From NCBI GenBank assembly GCA_944390795.1, contig CALXRI010000002.1, positions 62,001 to 126,000 of the forward strand: 64,000 bases of DNA, given 5' to 3'. The notes under the pieces are model-generated. The model was not told the DNA's origin. It made no database searches and saw only the letters and a program-made list of their open reading frames with translations. This document shows positions 34,646 to 44,034 of the stretch, in pieces. This stretch comes from an uncultured Victivallales bacterium. GTDB taxonomy: Bacteria; Verrucomicrobiota; Lentisphaeria; Victivallales; UBA1829. Numbering within the stretch: position 1 is the stretch's first letter; each line of letters begins with the position of its first letter. A program made the translations under genes and the position numbers.

Positions 34646-35251
34646 TCAGAACTTGTTCCGGAACAGCTTGTAGTTTTTGACAAAGTAGGATACGCCGGAA
34701 TAAAGCGTGACGAACATCACGAGAAGAATGAGCGCATACCAGAGGTTCCAGATCACAGGATCCATGATGTCGAAGAGATTGATCCAGCCCGCGCCGGCAA
34801 TCAGCAGCGCGAACATCTGGAGCGCAGTCTTGATTTTGCCGGACTTGTCGGCGGAAATCACGATCCCCTCGCTGAGAGCCAGAAGACGCAGACCCGTCAC
34901 CATGAATTCGCGTGCAATGACAATCACCACAATCCACGCGGGAATGATCCGGTAATCCGAGAACATCACAAAAGTCGCCACAATGAAAATCTTGTCCGCC
35001 AGCGGATCCATCAGGCGCCCGAAATCGCTTTCGCATTTGTACTTGCGCGCGAGGAATCCGTCAAACCAGTCCGTAATGCCGGCGATGATGGCGACAATGT
35101 ATGCGATCACATGCGAAATATGAGAAACCGTCGGGGAAATGTAGACGAAATTAATTTTACTGGCGTCGATATTCGCCAGCAGGACGAAAACAGTAATCAG
35201 GACAATCCGGCTGATCGTCAGCTGGTTCGGCAGATTCTTCATCCAGTTCAT
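34646..35251 (-). CDS. pgsA: CDP-diacylglycerol-glycerol-3-phosphate 3-phosphatidyltransferase
   Basis: A 201-residue integral membrane enzyme that makes phosphatidylglycerol phosphate, the committed step to phosphatidylglycerol and cardiolipin. The CDP-alcohol phosphotransferase motif DGx2ARx8Gx3Dx3D is intact: DGFLARKYKCESDFGRLMDP followed by LADK. The N-terminus MNWMKNLPNQLTISRIVLI is typical of PgsA. Its start overlaps the rimO stop by 4 bp, indicating coupled translation. Confidence 0.95.
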   Translation of the reverse strand: MNWMKNLPNQLTISRIVLITVFVLLANIDASKINFVYISPTVSHISHVIAYIVAIIAGITDWFDGFLARKYKCESDFGRLMDPLADKIFIVATFVMFSDYRIIPAWIVVIVIAREFMVTGLRLLALSEGIVISADKSGKIKTALQMFALLIAGAGWINLFDIMDPVIWNLWYALILLVMFVTLYSGVSYFVKNYKLFRNKF

Positions 35252-36609
35252 TTGCGGACACCTCTCTTCTTTCCGCAGACACAGCGTGCGGCAAGTTCAT
35301 ATTCGGACGCGGAAATCACTTCCGCCTTCACAACCTCTCCGGGCAGCAGCCTCCGTCTCGACTTCAGGAACACCTGATTGTCGATGTCCGGCGCATCGGA
35401 AAGCGTTCTTCCGATCGCCTCGGAAGGAGAAAGCGTCTCGTCGACAATCACGTCTATGACGCTTCCTACAAGCGCCTTGTTGTGCTTCAGACTGATGGCG
35501 CGCTGCAGCTTCAGAAGCCGGCCGCGGCGCCGTTTTGCAGTCGCGGCGGGGATTTGTCCGGGCAGCGCCGCCGCCGGAGTTCCTTCTTCGCGCGAATAGG
35601 CGAAAACCCCCAGGCGTTCAAATTCCGTCTCCTCGACAAAGCGGCACAGAGTTTGAAAATCCTCCTCCGTCTCTCCGGGGAAACCGGTCATGAAAGTCGT
35701 CCTCACGGCATATCCGGCCTCACGCATCTGCCTCACGAGTTCGCGTGTGCGCGATTCGAACACCTTCCGGTGCATCGCCCGGAGAACGGGTTCGGCGATA
35801 TGCTGAAGCGGCATCTCAATGCACCGGACCAGATGGCGCGAGCGCTTCATGGCGTCCAGCAGGGCGTCATTCACGCTTGCAGGATGCAGATACATCAGGC
35901 GCAGCAGAAAATCGCCTTCAATCGCATCCAGACGGTCCAGCAGTTCCGCCAGCCGGGAAACTCCGCCCCCGTCGCGGCCGAACGCTCCGCTGTCCTGTGC
36001 AATCAGAATCAGTTCCCGGACGCCGTTCTCCAGCAGCCGGCGGGCCTCCTCGACGACATCGTCGACCTTACGGCTCCGCAGGGTTCCGCGAATGGCGGGA
36101 ATCCGGCAGTAGGTGCAGCAGTTGTCGCACCCGTCCGCAATTTTGAGATAGGCGTAATGCGCAGGCGTCAGCTGAAGGCGCGGCGTTTCATGGGTATACA
36201 GCCAGGAGGGGCGGGAGCTTCCGCGCGGAACGCTCTTTTTTCCGTCCAGAAGGCGCCGGGCGACATTTCCCGCCTCCGCGACAGCATCGATCCGCAGCCA
36301 TGCGTCAACCCACGGGAACTTTTCCAGTTCGGATTTTTCCGCCCATTCCACGAAGCATCCCGCGACAATCACGTGACGGACGCCCGGCGCGGACTCCTTC
36401 CAGCGCCGGACGGAACGAATCACCCCGGCTGCCTCCGTTCTGGCTTCCTCCAGAAACGCACAGGTGTTGATGAACTGCACATCCGCATCGGCGTCCGAGG
36501 ACGTAAGACCGAATCCGGCGCAGAGCAGAGAAGCGGAAGCCACTTCGGTATCGACAAAATTCTTCGCGCATCCGAGACTGGTCACCTTGACCATTCCCGG
36601 CAGTTCCAT
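35248..36609 (-). CDS. rimO: Ribosomal protein S12 methylthiotransferase RimO
   Basis: A radical-SAM methylthiotransferase that modifies an Asp of S12. I set the start at 36609, where GGAGG stands eight bases upstream and the protein begins MELPGMVKVTSLGCAKNFVD; the longer in-frame ATG at 36669 adds 20 unlikely residues. The 453-residue product has the N-terminal UPF0004 domain with its three Cys (SLGCAKN, NTCAFLEEAR, AGCFVE), the radical-SAM CxxxCxxC in DGCDNCCTYCRIPAIRG, and a C-terminal TRAM region (GSVIDVIVDE ... VVKAEVISASEYELAA). It leads the rimO-pgsA-hflX operon. Confidence 0.96.
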   Translation of the reverse strand: MELPGMVKVTSLGCAKNFVDTEVASASLLCAGFGLTSSDADADVQFINTCAFLEEARTEAAGVIRSVRRWKESAPGVRHVIVAGCFVEWAEKSELEKFPWVDAWLRIDAVAEAGNVARRLLDGKKSVPRGSSRPSWLYTHETPRLQLTPAHYAYLKIADGCDNCCTYCRIPAIRGTLRSRKVDDVVEEARRLLENGVRELILIAQDSGAFGRDGGGVSRLAELLDRLDAIEGDFLLRLMYLHPASVNDALLDAMKRSRHLVRCIEMPLQHIAEPVLRAMHRKVFESRTRELVRQMREAGYAVRTTFMTGFPGETEEDFQTLCRFVEETEFERLGVFAYSREEGTPAAALPGQIPAATAKRRRGRLLKLQRAISLKHNKALVGSVIDVIVDETLSPSEAIGRTLSDAPDIDNQVFLKSRRRLLPGEVVKAEVISASEYELAARCVCGKKRGVRK

Positions 36610-36992
36610 GGCGGATTCCTCCGCGTTCCGTTTTCCCGTTCTCAAAATATCCTCCGCTTCCGCAAGCAAAATAAATTCACGTGATAATCTACACCAAGAT
36701 TCCCGTTTCGCAAGCCCCTGCCGGGGAAAACCGGGAAAAGCGCCCGGAAAAGACGTGAAAACGCATTGAATCTGTTCCCGTTTTTCCCTTCAGGCGGAGA
36801 GGATGACCGTCTGGTTTGAATGAGGGAATAACGCCAGGGCATGCAAAACAGCGGCGGACCGAACGGACACTCATGTGAAAAGAGCATATATTTTTCAGAT
36901 TTGTCTTGAAAAACAGTTGGAACACATGTAAAGTCCGGATAATCAAGGGTCCTAACCAAGAAAAATCAGAAACTGCAAAAAGGAGAGCTGAA
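36610..36992. other. Divergent intergenic region, rimO / small lipoprotein
   Basis: This 383-bp stretch holds a plus-strand promoter at 36906-36934 and the rimO Shine-Dalgarno site. I see no gene in it; short frames on both strands lack a ribosome site and recognisable content. Confidence 0.5.
36906..36934 (+). promoter_or_regulatory. Sigma70-like promoter of the small lipoprotein gene
   Basis: TTGAAA (36906-36911), 17 bp, TAAAGT (36929-36934). Transcription would begin about 50 nt before the start codon. Confidence 0.5.
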
Positions 36993-37382
36993 ATGTTCAG
37001 AAAGACAATGATGACCGTCCTTGCCGGAACCCTCTTACTCCAACTCACCGCGTGCGGAACCCTCTTTCACGGGGAACGCAAAGGCCAGCAGGCCTCCAAC
37101 CAGGTGGACCCCACCGTGCTGATTCTTGACTGCTGCGGATTCCTCTTCGGAATCATCCCCGGTGTCGTCGCCCTGGTCATTGACTACAGCAACAATACCA
37201 TCTATTACACAAAGGCCGAAGTCAGAGCGAACCAGCACTCTTCCATCCGGGACATTGACCGCTCCGGAATGATCGCCCTCAAGATGGAGGACATGAGCAA
37301 CGAGGCCATTGAAAAGGCGCTCAGCAGAGAACTTGGCAGAACGGTCAGCCTGGCCGATCTTCAGGTTGTCGCCGCGCAGTAA
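36993..37382 (+). CDS. Small lipoprotein of unknown function
   Basis: ATG 36993 is chosen because AGGAGAG lies just upstream and the protein then opens with a lipoprotein signal, MFRKTMMTVLAGTLLLQLTACG, lipobox LTAC. An upstream in-frame ATG at 36906 lies inside the proposed promoter. The mature part begins GTLFHGERKGQ, followed by a hydrophobic segment (LILDCCGFLFGIIPGVVALVI) and DYSNNTIYY. This resembles, from memory, a group of short proteobacterial lipoproteins with CGT...ERxGQ and IIPGVIAFAVDF patterns that databases often mislabel as polyribonucleotide nucleotidyltransferase. No enzyme activity is implied. A strong terminator follows, so the gene is monocistronic. Confidence 0.75.
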   Translation: MFRKTMMTVLAGTLLLQLTACGTLFHGERKGQQASNQVDPTVLILDCCGFLFGIIPGVVALVIDYSNNTIYYTKAEVRANQHSSIRDIDRSGMIALKMEDMSNEAIEKALSRELGRTVSLADLQVVAAQ

Positions 37383-37403
37383 TCCGCAGCCGCAATCGGA
37401 CAG

Positions 37404-37436
37404 AAAACCGGATTCTTCGCGGAATCCGGTTTTTTT
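37404..37436 (+). terminator. Rho-independent terminator of the small lipoprotein gene
   Basis: AAAACCGGATTC pairs with GAATCCGGTTTT around a 6-nt loop, and the stem runs into a tract of seven T. It lies 22 bp after the stop. Confidence 0.85.
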
Positions 37437-37564
37437 ATTGTCCTTTCCTTCACTCCGCCGGAACCGGCGGGCCTGAAAACCGGAAATCCGCAAAGGGAAA
37501 AACCGCGGCAGGGGGAATACTGCGCGCGGTTTCTTCATTCCGACGGAAACAGGGGATGGGGATC

Positions 37565-39592
37565 TTAATCCTCCTCTTCGGCGTGTTCCGCCTTGAATTT
37601 GGCAATGATCTCGTTCGCGACATTCGCCGGAACCATCTCATAGCGTGCAAAGGACATCTCAAACGTGCCCTGCCCCTGCGTCATGGAGCGGAGTTCCGTC
37701 GCGTATTTTGCCAGTTCCGCCTGCGGGATTTCCGCAAGAAGCACCTGCATGCCGTCCTCGCTGTCCATGCCGAGAATGCGTCCGCGCTTGTGATTCAGAT
37801 GGCCCGTGATGTCTCCCATGTATTCGCCCGGAATGATGATCTTCACGGACATGACCGGCTCAAGCAGCACGGGATTCGCCTTGGCCATTGCGTCATTGAA
37901 TGCGCGGCGCGCGGCGATCTTGAAGGCCATCTCCGAGGAGTCCACATCATGGAACTTGCCGTCATAGACGGTCACCTTCACGTTCTCCACAACGCATCCC
38001 GCGAGCGGGCCGCGCTCCATCGCCTCGAGAACGCCCTTTTCCACGGCGGGAATGAAGTTCTTCGGAATCGCGCCGCCGACAACCTCGTTGGCGAACTGGA
38101 ATTTTTCCTCGCTCGGCTCGATCCGCAGATAAACTTCCGCGAACTGTCCGTGTCCGCCGGACTGTTTCTTGTGGCGGTAATGGCCTTCGGCCCTGCCGTT
38201 GATCGCTTCGCGGTACGGCACCTTCGGCGTGGAAACGACCACATCGGTCTTGGTCAGTTCCTTGAGACGGCGCAGCGCGATCTGCAGATGCTGTTCGCCC
38301 ATGCCGCTGAAGATCGCCTCGTGGGTTTCATGATTCGTCGTGATATGCAGCGTCGGATCGCATTCGCAGAGTTTCTGAAGTCCGGACATGATTTTCTCCT
38401 CGTCGCCGCTCTTGGCCGCCGTGATCGCGTAGGAGATCACGGGCGCGGGAAATTCCATCTGGGACATCACATGACACTGATTGTTCTCGCCGAGCGTATC
38501 TCCGGTTTTTGTCGCACGCAGCTTGGCGACGCCGCAGATGCATCCCGGGCACGCCTCCTCGATCGGAATCTGATTCTTGCCGTTCAGGAAAATCAGATGG
38601 CCGAGCCGTTCCTTCGTGCCGTTGTTCAGATTCAGCATGTCGCAGTTTTCCCGGATCTTTCCGGTCAGGACGCGGAAGAAGGCGAACTGCCCGACGTGCG
38701 GATCAATCACGGTCTTGAAGACGAATGCGGCGGCGGGACCGTCCTCGGCGGGTTTCACGACCGTTCCGTCGCTGGCGACACGCGTACGCTCAAGCGGGCT
38801 CTGACTGATGTTGATAATGCCGTTCATAACCTCCTCGACACCGATATCCTTCGCAACGCTGCCGGCGAAAATCGGGATCAGCGCACCGCTCTTGAGCGCA
38901 TCATGAAGTCCGTGCAGGATTTCCGCCTCGGTCAGCGCCTCGCCGCCGAGATAACGCTCCATCAGCGCCTCGTCGGCCTCCGCGACGGTGTCAAGCAGAA
39001 TCTCCCTGCATTTCGCGGCGTAGTCCTTCAGGTCGTCGGGAATCTGCGAGGGGTCGCCGAGCACGCTCACGACGCGTTCGAATTTCGCGCCGCTTCCGAC
39101 GGGCAGCGTCATCGGGACGGCGACGTTCTTTCCATAGGCGTCCTGAAGCTGCCGGACCACCTGGAAGAAATCCGCGTTGTCGCGGTCCATGCGGTTCACA
39201 AGCGCCAGTTTCGGAATGTCGAAGGCTTTTCCAAGCTTGAATGCGCGGACGGCGCCGATCTCAAGTCCGTTCGCCGCGTCAAGGACAACCAGCGCCGCTC
39301 CGCTGGCGCGGTAGGCGGGGATCACTTCGCCGATGAAAGGACCGTATCCCGGAGTGTCGGAAAAGAAAAAGCGATATCCGTTCCATTCGCAGCTCATGTA
39401 TGAAGTATAGATGCTCGAACCCTTTTCCTGTTCGTCCGGCGTGAAATCCGATACGCTCGTTTTGGTATCGACGGAGCCCAGGCGCTCGACGGCTTTCGCC
39501 TTGAAGAGCATCAGGTCGCAGAGAGAGGTTTTACCGCTGCCGCTGTGGCCGGCCACAACGAAATTTCTGATTTTGCTTGGTTCAAACTTCAT
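37565..39592 (-). CDS. EF-G-like translational GTPase (FusA2-type paralogue)
   Basis: A 675-residue protein with EF-G architecture. G1 is AGHSGSGKTSL (residues 14-24), G2 region EKGSSIYTS replaces RGITI, and G3 is DTPGYGPFIGEV, with Tyr83 where canonical EF-G and EF-Tu have the catalytic His. G4 is NRMDRDNADF. Domains II-V follow, including HYRHKKQSGGHGQFAEVYL and the domain IV/V regions ending LRSMTQGQGTFEMSFARYE. These replacements mark the FusA2/EF-G-like subgroup, which usually coexists with a true EF-G. Its role in translation is uncertain, and slow or altered GTPase is expected. A GGGAG site precedes ATG 39592, and a near-consensus promoter lies at 39707-39735. Confidence 0.9.
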   Translation of the reverse strand: MKFEPSKIRNFVVAGHSGSGKTSLCDLMLFKAKAVERLGSVDTKTSVSDFTPDEQEKGSSIYTSYMSCEWNGYRFFFSDTPGYGPFIGEVIPAYRASGAALVVLDAANGLEIGAVRAFKLGKAFDIPKLALVNRMDRDNADFFQVVRQLQDAYGKNVAVPMTLPVGSGAKFERVVSVLGDPSQIPDDLKDYAAKCREILLDTVAEADEALMERYLGGEALTEAEILHGLHDALKSGALIPIFAGSVAKDIGVEEVMNGIINISQSPLERTRVASDGTVVKPAEDGPAAAFVFKTVIDPHVGQFAFFRVLTGKIRENCDMLNLNNGTKERLGHLIFLNGKNQIPIEEACPGCICGVAKLRATKTGDTLGENNQCHVMSQMEFPAPVISYAITAAKSGDEEKIMSGLQKLCECDPTLHITTNHETHEAIFSGMGEQHLQIALRRLKELTKTDVVVSTPKVPYREAINGRAEGHYRHKKQSGGHGQFAEVYLRIEPSEEKFQFANEVVGGAIPKNFIPAVEKGVLEAMERGPLAGCVVENVKVTVYDGKFHDVDSSEMAFKIAARRAFNDAMAKANPVLLEPVMSVKIIIPGEYMGDITGHLNHKRGRILGMDSEDGMQVLLAEIPQAELAKYATELRSMTQGQGTFEMSFARYEMVPANVANEIIAKFKAEHAEEED

Positions 39593-39903
39593 ACTTGTCT
39601 CCCGTTTATTTTGGGTTGAGAAAACAAAGGCGGAAAAACAGAAATCAGCCTCTGCCTCCTGAAAAATTCAACTGGAAAACACGGTTTCCCGGACAGTTCG
39701 ATTTTGACTATAGCATCACTGAAAGTTGATGTCAAATCCGTTTTCAGACGGAATTTCAAATTTTGCGGCCATTCTTCGGTCCCGCTGAAAAAACGGGAAA
39801 AGCAGGCGGACGGATTCTTTGAAATCCCGCCGGATCATGCTACGTTAACGCATCCCCGGATCAAGCAGACCCTCTGAACGGGAGACAAGGGATATGATGA
39901 ATC
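39593..39903. other. Divergent intergenic region, EF-G-like gene / P-loop kinase gene
   Basis: These 311 bp hold the minus-strand promoter at 39707-39735 and no gene that I can support. The EF-G-like leader would be about 105 nt. Confidence 0.5.
39707..39735 (-). promoter_or_regulatory. Strong sigma70 promoter of the EF-G-like gene
   Basis: On the minus strand: TTGACA, 17 bp, TATAGT. The transcript would start near 39700. Confidence 0.75.
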
Positions 39904-40407
39904 ATGAAACGAATCCTGGTCATCGGATGCTGCGGCGCGGGCAAAAGCGTGTTTTCACGGAAACTCGGAGATAAACTCGGGCTTCCGGCGGTTCATCTTG
40001 ACCGCCTCTTCTGGCTCCCGGGCTGGAAGGAGCGGCCCCGGGAAGAGTTTGACGCCCTGCTGGAAAAAGAACTGGCTCGAAGTCAATGGATCATGGACGG
40101 CAATTACAAAAGGACACTGCCGCGGAGGCTGGAATTTGCCGACACGGTGATCTTCCTGCGTTTCTCCCGCTTCCGCTGCCTTGCGGGAGTCCTGCTCCGC
40201 CGTCTCCGCCATTCCGGAGGGCACCGGCCGGAGCTTGATCCGGGATGCCCGGAAAAAATCGACCTCCCGTTTCTGCGCTTCATCTGGAATTATGAACGCG
40301 TCACGGCTCCGAAGATGGAAGAATGTCTTGCCGCCCGTCCGCCGGAGTGCCGCCTGATCCGCCTTTCCTCCCGGCGAGAGGCCGAAAAATTTCTGAAGAG
40401 TCTTTGA
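39904..40407 (+). CDS. P-loop kinase of the FlaR / topology-modulation protein type
   Basis: This 167-residue protein resembles small adenylate-kinase-like proteins annotated as DNA topology modulation protein. Walker A is IGCCGAGKSVFSRKL, followed by LGLPAVHLDRLFWLPGWKERP and WIMDGNYKRTLPRRLEFADTVIFLRFSR, which are diagnostic of that group. The presumed role is nucleotide or small-molecule phosphorylation; the name topology modulation is historical and weakly supported. The Cys-Cys in the P-loop is unusual but harmless. Its stop is 38 bp from the converging lnt gene. Confidence 0.8.
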   Translation: MKRILVIGCCGAGKSVFSRKLGDKLGLPAVHLDRLFWLPGWKERPREEFDALLEKELARSQWIMDGNYKRTLPRRLEFADTVIFLRFSRFRCLAGVLLRRLRHSGGHRPELDPGCPEKIDLPFLRFIWNYERVTAPKMEECLAARPPECRLIRLSSRREAEKFLKSL

Positions 40408-40445
40408 AACGCCTTCCCCCGCCTTTTTCCGGGCGGAAGCATTTC

Positions 40446-42230
40446 TCATACAGGCGGATTGCTTCCGGAAGATGCGGAGGGAGAATTGTCCGTTCCGGCC
40501 AGAGCCGCACGGAGAAGCGTTTTCTCCGTTTTCCATCCCAGCGCGGCGCCGGCCAGCGTCAACAGAAACAGCACGGCGCAGAAACCGATGAAGACATCGC
40601 CGTAAAGTGTGTAGAATGTCGGCTCCGGACTGCGCGGCACGGGAACGGAAAGCGTTGCGGAAACGCGCCCGCGCCAGGCTGGATCGGGCCGCCCGTCCTT
40701 TTCCGCCGGAGCCGCGGCAATCCGTCCGTTCGGCAGGATCACCGCGGAATAATCCAGATTGCCGCAGCGGATCATGGGAAGACGCGTCTCGACGGTCCGG
40801 AAGATGGAATTGGCGAAATGCTGGGCGGGTTCGGAACTCGTCGGATACCACGCGTCGTTGGTGATGACCAGCAGCACGTTCGCCCCGTTCTTCGCATGGT
40901 TCCGCGACACATATGCGTAAACGTCCTCATAGCAGATCGAAACGCCGGCCCGGACATCCGGGGCAAGTTCCAGCGGATTGAAGCGTTTGCCGCGCGTGAG
41001 ATTGCGCCCCATGCCGGCGGCTCTGGCCAGCCAGGGAAAGGTCTCGCTGTACGGCACGTATTCCCCGAACGGAACGATATGCTCCTTGCTGTATCGGTCC
41101 GCGATCCCGCGCCCCGGCTTCAGGAGAAGCGCGGAGTTGTAGATGTCGATTTTTTCAGGATCGACCGCGTCCCGCTCCAGAAAAATCGTTCCGACCAGAA
41201 AGGGCACCTGATACTTCAGGAGCATGGAAAAAAGTTCCGTCCGGTAGCGGGCGGAAAATGCCGACGCCGCATTATAGGAACAGGGAACCGCCGTCTCCGG
41301 CCAGATCACCGCGTCGGGACGCGTTTTTCCCGGCTGGAACAGCGAGCGGCTCAGCGATACGCAGACATCAAGAGCCTCGGACGCCTTTTCCATATTCGCC
41401 TGGCGGCGCTGCGAAAGATTCGGCTGAACGATGCCCGCCTGAAAGGAAATCGTGTCGGCATACTGATTCCGCCGCTGTTTCAGAAGCGACGCGCCGACAG
41501 TCATTGCCGTCAGGAGCAGCGCGCAGGCGAAGATCAGCGAATAAGGCCGGCGGTAAATGCGCTCCTGCGACGGTGCAGAGAGCGTTTTCAGGAAGATTCC
41601 GAGAGCGGCGTTCACTGTCACGATCAGGAAACTCACGCCGTAAACTCCCGTGTATTCGCAGATCTGGATCACGGAAAGATTTCTCCACTGGCTGGCGGCG
41701 AGATAATTCCACGGCAGTCCCGTGAAGAGCCAGGATTTCGTCCATTCGAGAATGCACCACCATCCGGCCAGCGCAAGGCAGAATGCAATCTCCAGAAACG
41801 GATTGAATTTCCGGAAAGACCGGACCGCTTCAGCGCCTTCGAGCCGGACCTCCGCGGGAATCAGAAGATTGCGGTAGAGGAAAGGCACGGAGAGGGCCCA
41901 GAGAGTCGGAAACACGGCAAGAAGCAGACAGAGCGCAAACGGAATGAACCACATGATCTCGCGCAGCCAGAAGAAACTGGTCAGGCTCCATGCGTAACTC
42001 CAGACAAAGGCGGGAAGAATCAGATGCTTCGGACGGCGGCAGAGCGCAAACGTCAGAAGGGGAAGAAGCCCGAACCAGGCGAGAAAAGAGAGCGACACCT
42101 CCTCGAAAATCCCGGCATATCCCCATCCGCAGAACGCCGCGAGCAGCAGTTCCAGCAGGATTCTGAACCTTCCCGATGCGAAGGCAAGACGCCGCGCCTG
42201 CCTCATTTCCGGGCTGTCGGACACTTCCAT
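40446..42230 (-). CDS. lnt: Apolipoprotein N-acyltransferase
   Basis: A membrane enzyme that adds the third acyl chain to lipoproteins. After several N-terminal helices comes the periplasmic nitrilase-like domain with the expected triad: Glu in DAVIWPETAVP, Lys in ADRYSKEHIVPFGEYVP, Cys in AGVSICYEDVYAYV. A last helix (GFCAVLFLLTLAGAALG) and a short polar tail follow. At 594 residues it is longer than the E. coli protein (about 510). The start is uncertain. I use ATG 42230, but no clear ribosome site precedes it; a TTG at 42278 extends the frame by 16 residues. Presence of Lnt fits the several lipoproteins of this window and a Gram-negative envelope. It diverges from nadB. Confidence 0.93.
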   Translation of the reverse strand: MEVSDSPEMRQARRLAFASGRFRILLELLLAAFCGWGYAGIFEEVSLSFLAWFGLLPLLTFALCRRPKHLILPAFVWSYAWSLTSFFWLREIMWFIPFALCLLLAVFPTLWALSVPFLYRNLLIPAEVRLEGAEAVRSFRKFNPFLEIAFCLALAGWWCILEWTKSWLFTGLPWNYLAASQWRNLSVIQICEYTGVYGVSFLIVTVNAALGIFLKTLSAPSQERIYRRPYSLIFACALLLTAMTVGASLLKQRRNQYADTISFQAGIVQPNLSQRRQANMEKASEALDVCVSLSRSLFQPGKTRPDAVIWPETAVPCSYNAASAFSARYRTELFSMLLKYQVPFLVGTIFLERDAVDPEKIDIYNSALLLKPGRGIADRYSKEHIVPFGEYVPYSETFPWLARAAGMGRNLTRGKRFNPLELAPDVRAGVSICYEDVYAYVSRNHAKNGANVLLVITNDAWYPTSSEPAQHFANSIFRTVETRLPMIRCGNLDYSAVILPNGRIAAAPAEKDGRPDPAWRGRVSATLSVPVPRSPEPTFYTLYGDVFIGFCAVLFLLTLAGAALGWKTEKTLLRAALAGTDNSPSASSGSNPPV

Positions 42231-42344
42231 AAAAAAAAATCCCGTGAAAATATTGTTAAGAATTCGCAAAAACGCCAAACGGGATGTAATTTACCCGTCT
42301 TATGCGAAAAGTAAAAGCGCAAATGGAAATAAGGCATAAAAAAA

Positions 42345-44015
42345 ATGGATTCCAACCAAGAAATATTTTTTGAGCATCTGGTCATCGGGAGCGGTCTTGC
42401 CGGTCTTTCCAGCGCTCTGATGCTTGCGGAAAAATGCGCCGGGGAAATCGCCGTTGTCACGAAGGGCGCAGTGGAAGACTGCAACAGCAGACTCGCGCAG
42501 GGCGGCATCGCCTGCGTCACCGATCAGGAGGACTCCTTCGACGAACATATCGCCGACACCATCAACGCGGGCGACCGTCTCTGCAATCCGGAAAGCGTCC
42601 GGAGCATCGTGGAGGCGGGTCCGGAACGCATCCGCTGGCTCACGGAAATCGGGACGCACTTCACAACCCGCGGCGAACTCGGAGACCAGAACGAGGCGCA
42701 CAAGGACGAATTCGACCTCGGACGAGAAGGCGGTCACAAGAAACGACGCGTGATCCACGCGGGAGACATCACCGGCGAGGAGGTCGAACGCGCCCTCATC
42801 GAGGCATGCCGCAAGAATCCGCGCATCCACATCTTCGAGCATCACAGCGCAATCGACCTGATCACGACCGCGCGGCTCGGCTGGATGGGCGCGGACACCT
42901 GTCTCGGCGCCTATGTGCTCGACATCAGGAATGAAACGGTCAGGACATTCCTGTCCTACAGCACCTCGCTTGCGACCGGCGGCTGCGGCAAGGTCTATCT
43001 GTGCACCTGCAATTCGGACGTCGCCTGCGGCGCGGGCGTCGCGATGGGCTACCGCGCCCATGCGAAAATCGCGAACATGGAGTTCTACCAGTTCCATCCG
43101 ACGCTCCTTTACCATCCGAAGGTGCGCTCCTTCCTCATCAGCGAAGCGCTGCGCGGCGAAGGCGGCACGCTCAAGATGCAGTACCGCAGAGGGGAATTCA
43201 CGCCCTTCATGCAGAATTATCATGAAATGAAGAGCCTTGCCCCGCGCGACGTTGTGGCGCGCGCGATCGACAATGAACTCAAACGCACCGGGCAGGTCTG
43301 TGCGTATCTGGACATGACGCACAAAAGCGAAGACTTCCTGAAAAAGCGTTTCCCGCGCATTTTCGCGCAGTGCCTGGAACTCGGGATCAACATCGCCGAG
43401 CAGCCGATTCCGGTTGTGCCCGGCGCGCATTTCAGCTGCGGCGGTGTGCAGACCGATCTCCACGGATTCTCCGGCATCAACGGGCTGTATGTGGTCGGCG
43501 AAACCGCCTGCACGGGACTGCACGGGGCGAACCGTCTTGCCAGCAACAGCCTGCTTGAAGCGATCGTGATGCCGAACCGCTCCGCGCAGCACATCGCGGA
43601 GAACCTCGAACATCTCCGGACGATCCGCCCGAGCCATCCGATCCCGACCTGGACGACCGGAAACGCCAGAAACTCCGACGAGCAGATCGTCATCTCCCAC
43701 AACTGGGATGAAATCCGCCGCTTCATGTGGGACTACGTCGGCATCGTCCGCACGGACAAGCGTCTCGAACGGGCGAAAACGCGCATCCGGAACATTCAGA
43801 AGGAAATTGAAAAATATTACTGGGACTTCCATATCACCAGCGATCTGATCGAACTGCGCAACATTGCGACGGTCGCCGAACTCATCATCGATTCCGCCAT
43901 GCTCCGCCACGAAAGCCGCGGCCTTCATTACAATGCGGACTACCCGCGCCGCGATCCGGCGATGGACGGAGTCGACACCGTCATCCAGAAACCGTACTCC
44001 ACGCAGTACCAGTAA
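42345..44015 (+). CDS. nadB: L-aspartate oxidase
   Basis: A 556-residue FAD enzyme that oxidises aspartate to iminoaspartate, the first step of de novo NAD synthesis. The dinucleotide site is HLVIGSGLAGLSSAL. AVVTKGAVEDCNSRLAQGGIA and the DSFDEHIADTINAGD block follow. HFSCGGVQTDLHGFSGINGL, then VVGETACTGLHGANRLASNSL, are typical of NadB and its active-site loop. The C-terminal three-helix domain is present. No nadA or nadC is near. AAGG precedes the ATG. pcnB follows after 19 bp. Confidence 0.95.
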   Translation: MDSNQEIFFEHLVIGSGLAGLSSALMLAEKCAGEIAVVTKGAVEDCNSRLAQGGIACVTDQEDSFDEHIADTINAGDRLCNPESVRSIVEAGPERIRWLTEIGTHFTTRGELGDQNEAHKDEFDLGREGGHKKRRVIHAGDITGEEVERALIEACRKNPRIHIFEHHSAIDLITTARLGWMGADTCLGAYVLDIRNETVRTFLSYSTSLATGGCGKVYLCTCNSDVACGAGVAMGYRAHAKIANMEFYQFHPTLLYHPKVRSFLISEALRGEGGTLKMQYRRGEFTPFMQNYHEMKSLAPRDVVARAIDNELKRTGQVCAYLDMTHKSEDFLKKRFPRIFAQCLELGINIAEQPIPVVPGAHFSCGGVQTDLHGFSGINGLYVVGETACTGLHGANRLASNSLLEAIVMPNRSAQHIAENLEHLRTIRPSHPIPTWTTGNARNSDEQIVISHNWDEIRRFMWDYVGIVRTDKRLERAKTRIRNIQKEIEKYYWDFHITSDLIELRNIATVAELIIDSAMLRHESRGLHYNADYPRRDPAMDGVDTVIQKPYSTQYQ

Positions 44016-44034
44016 ACATTAATGACTCATATCC

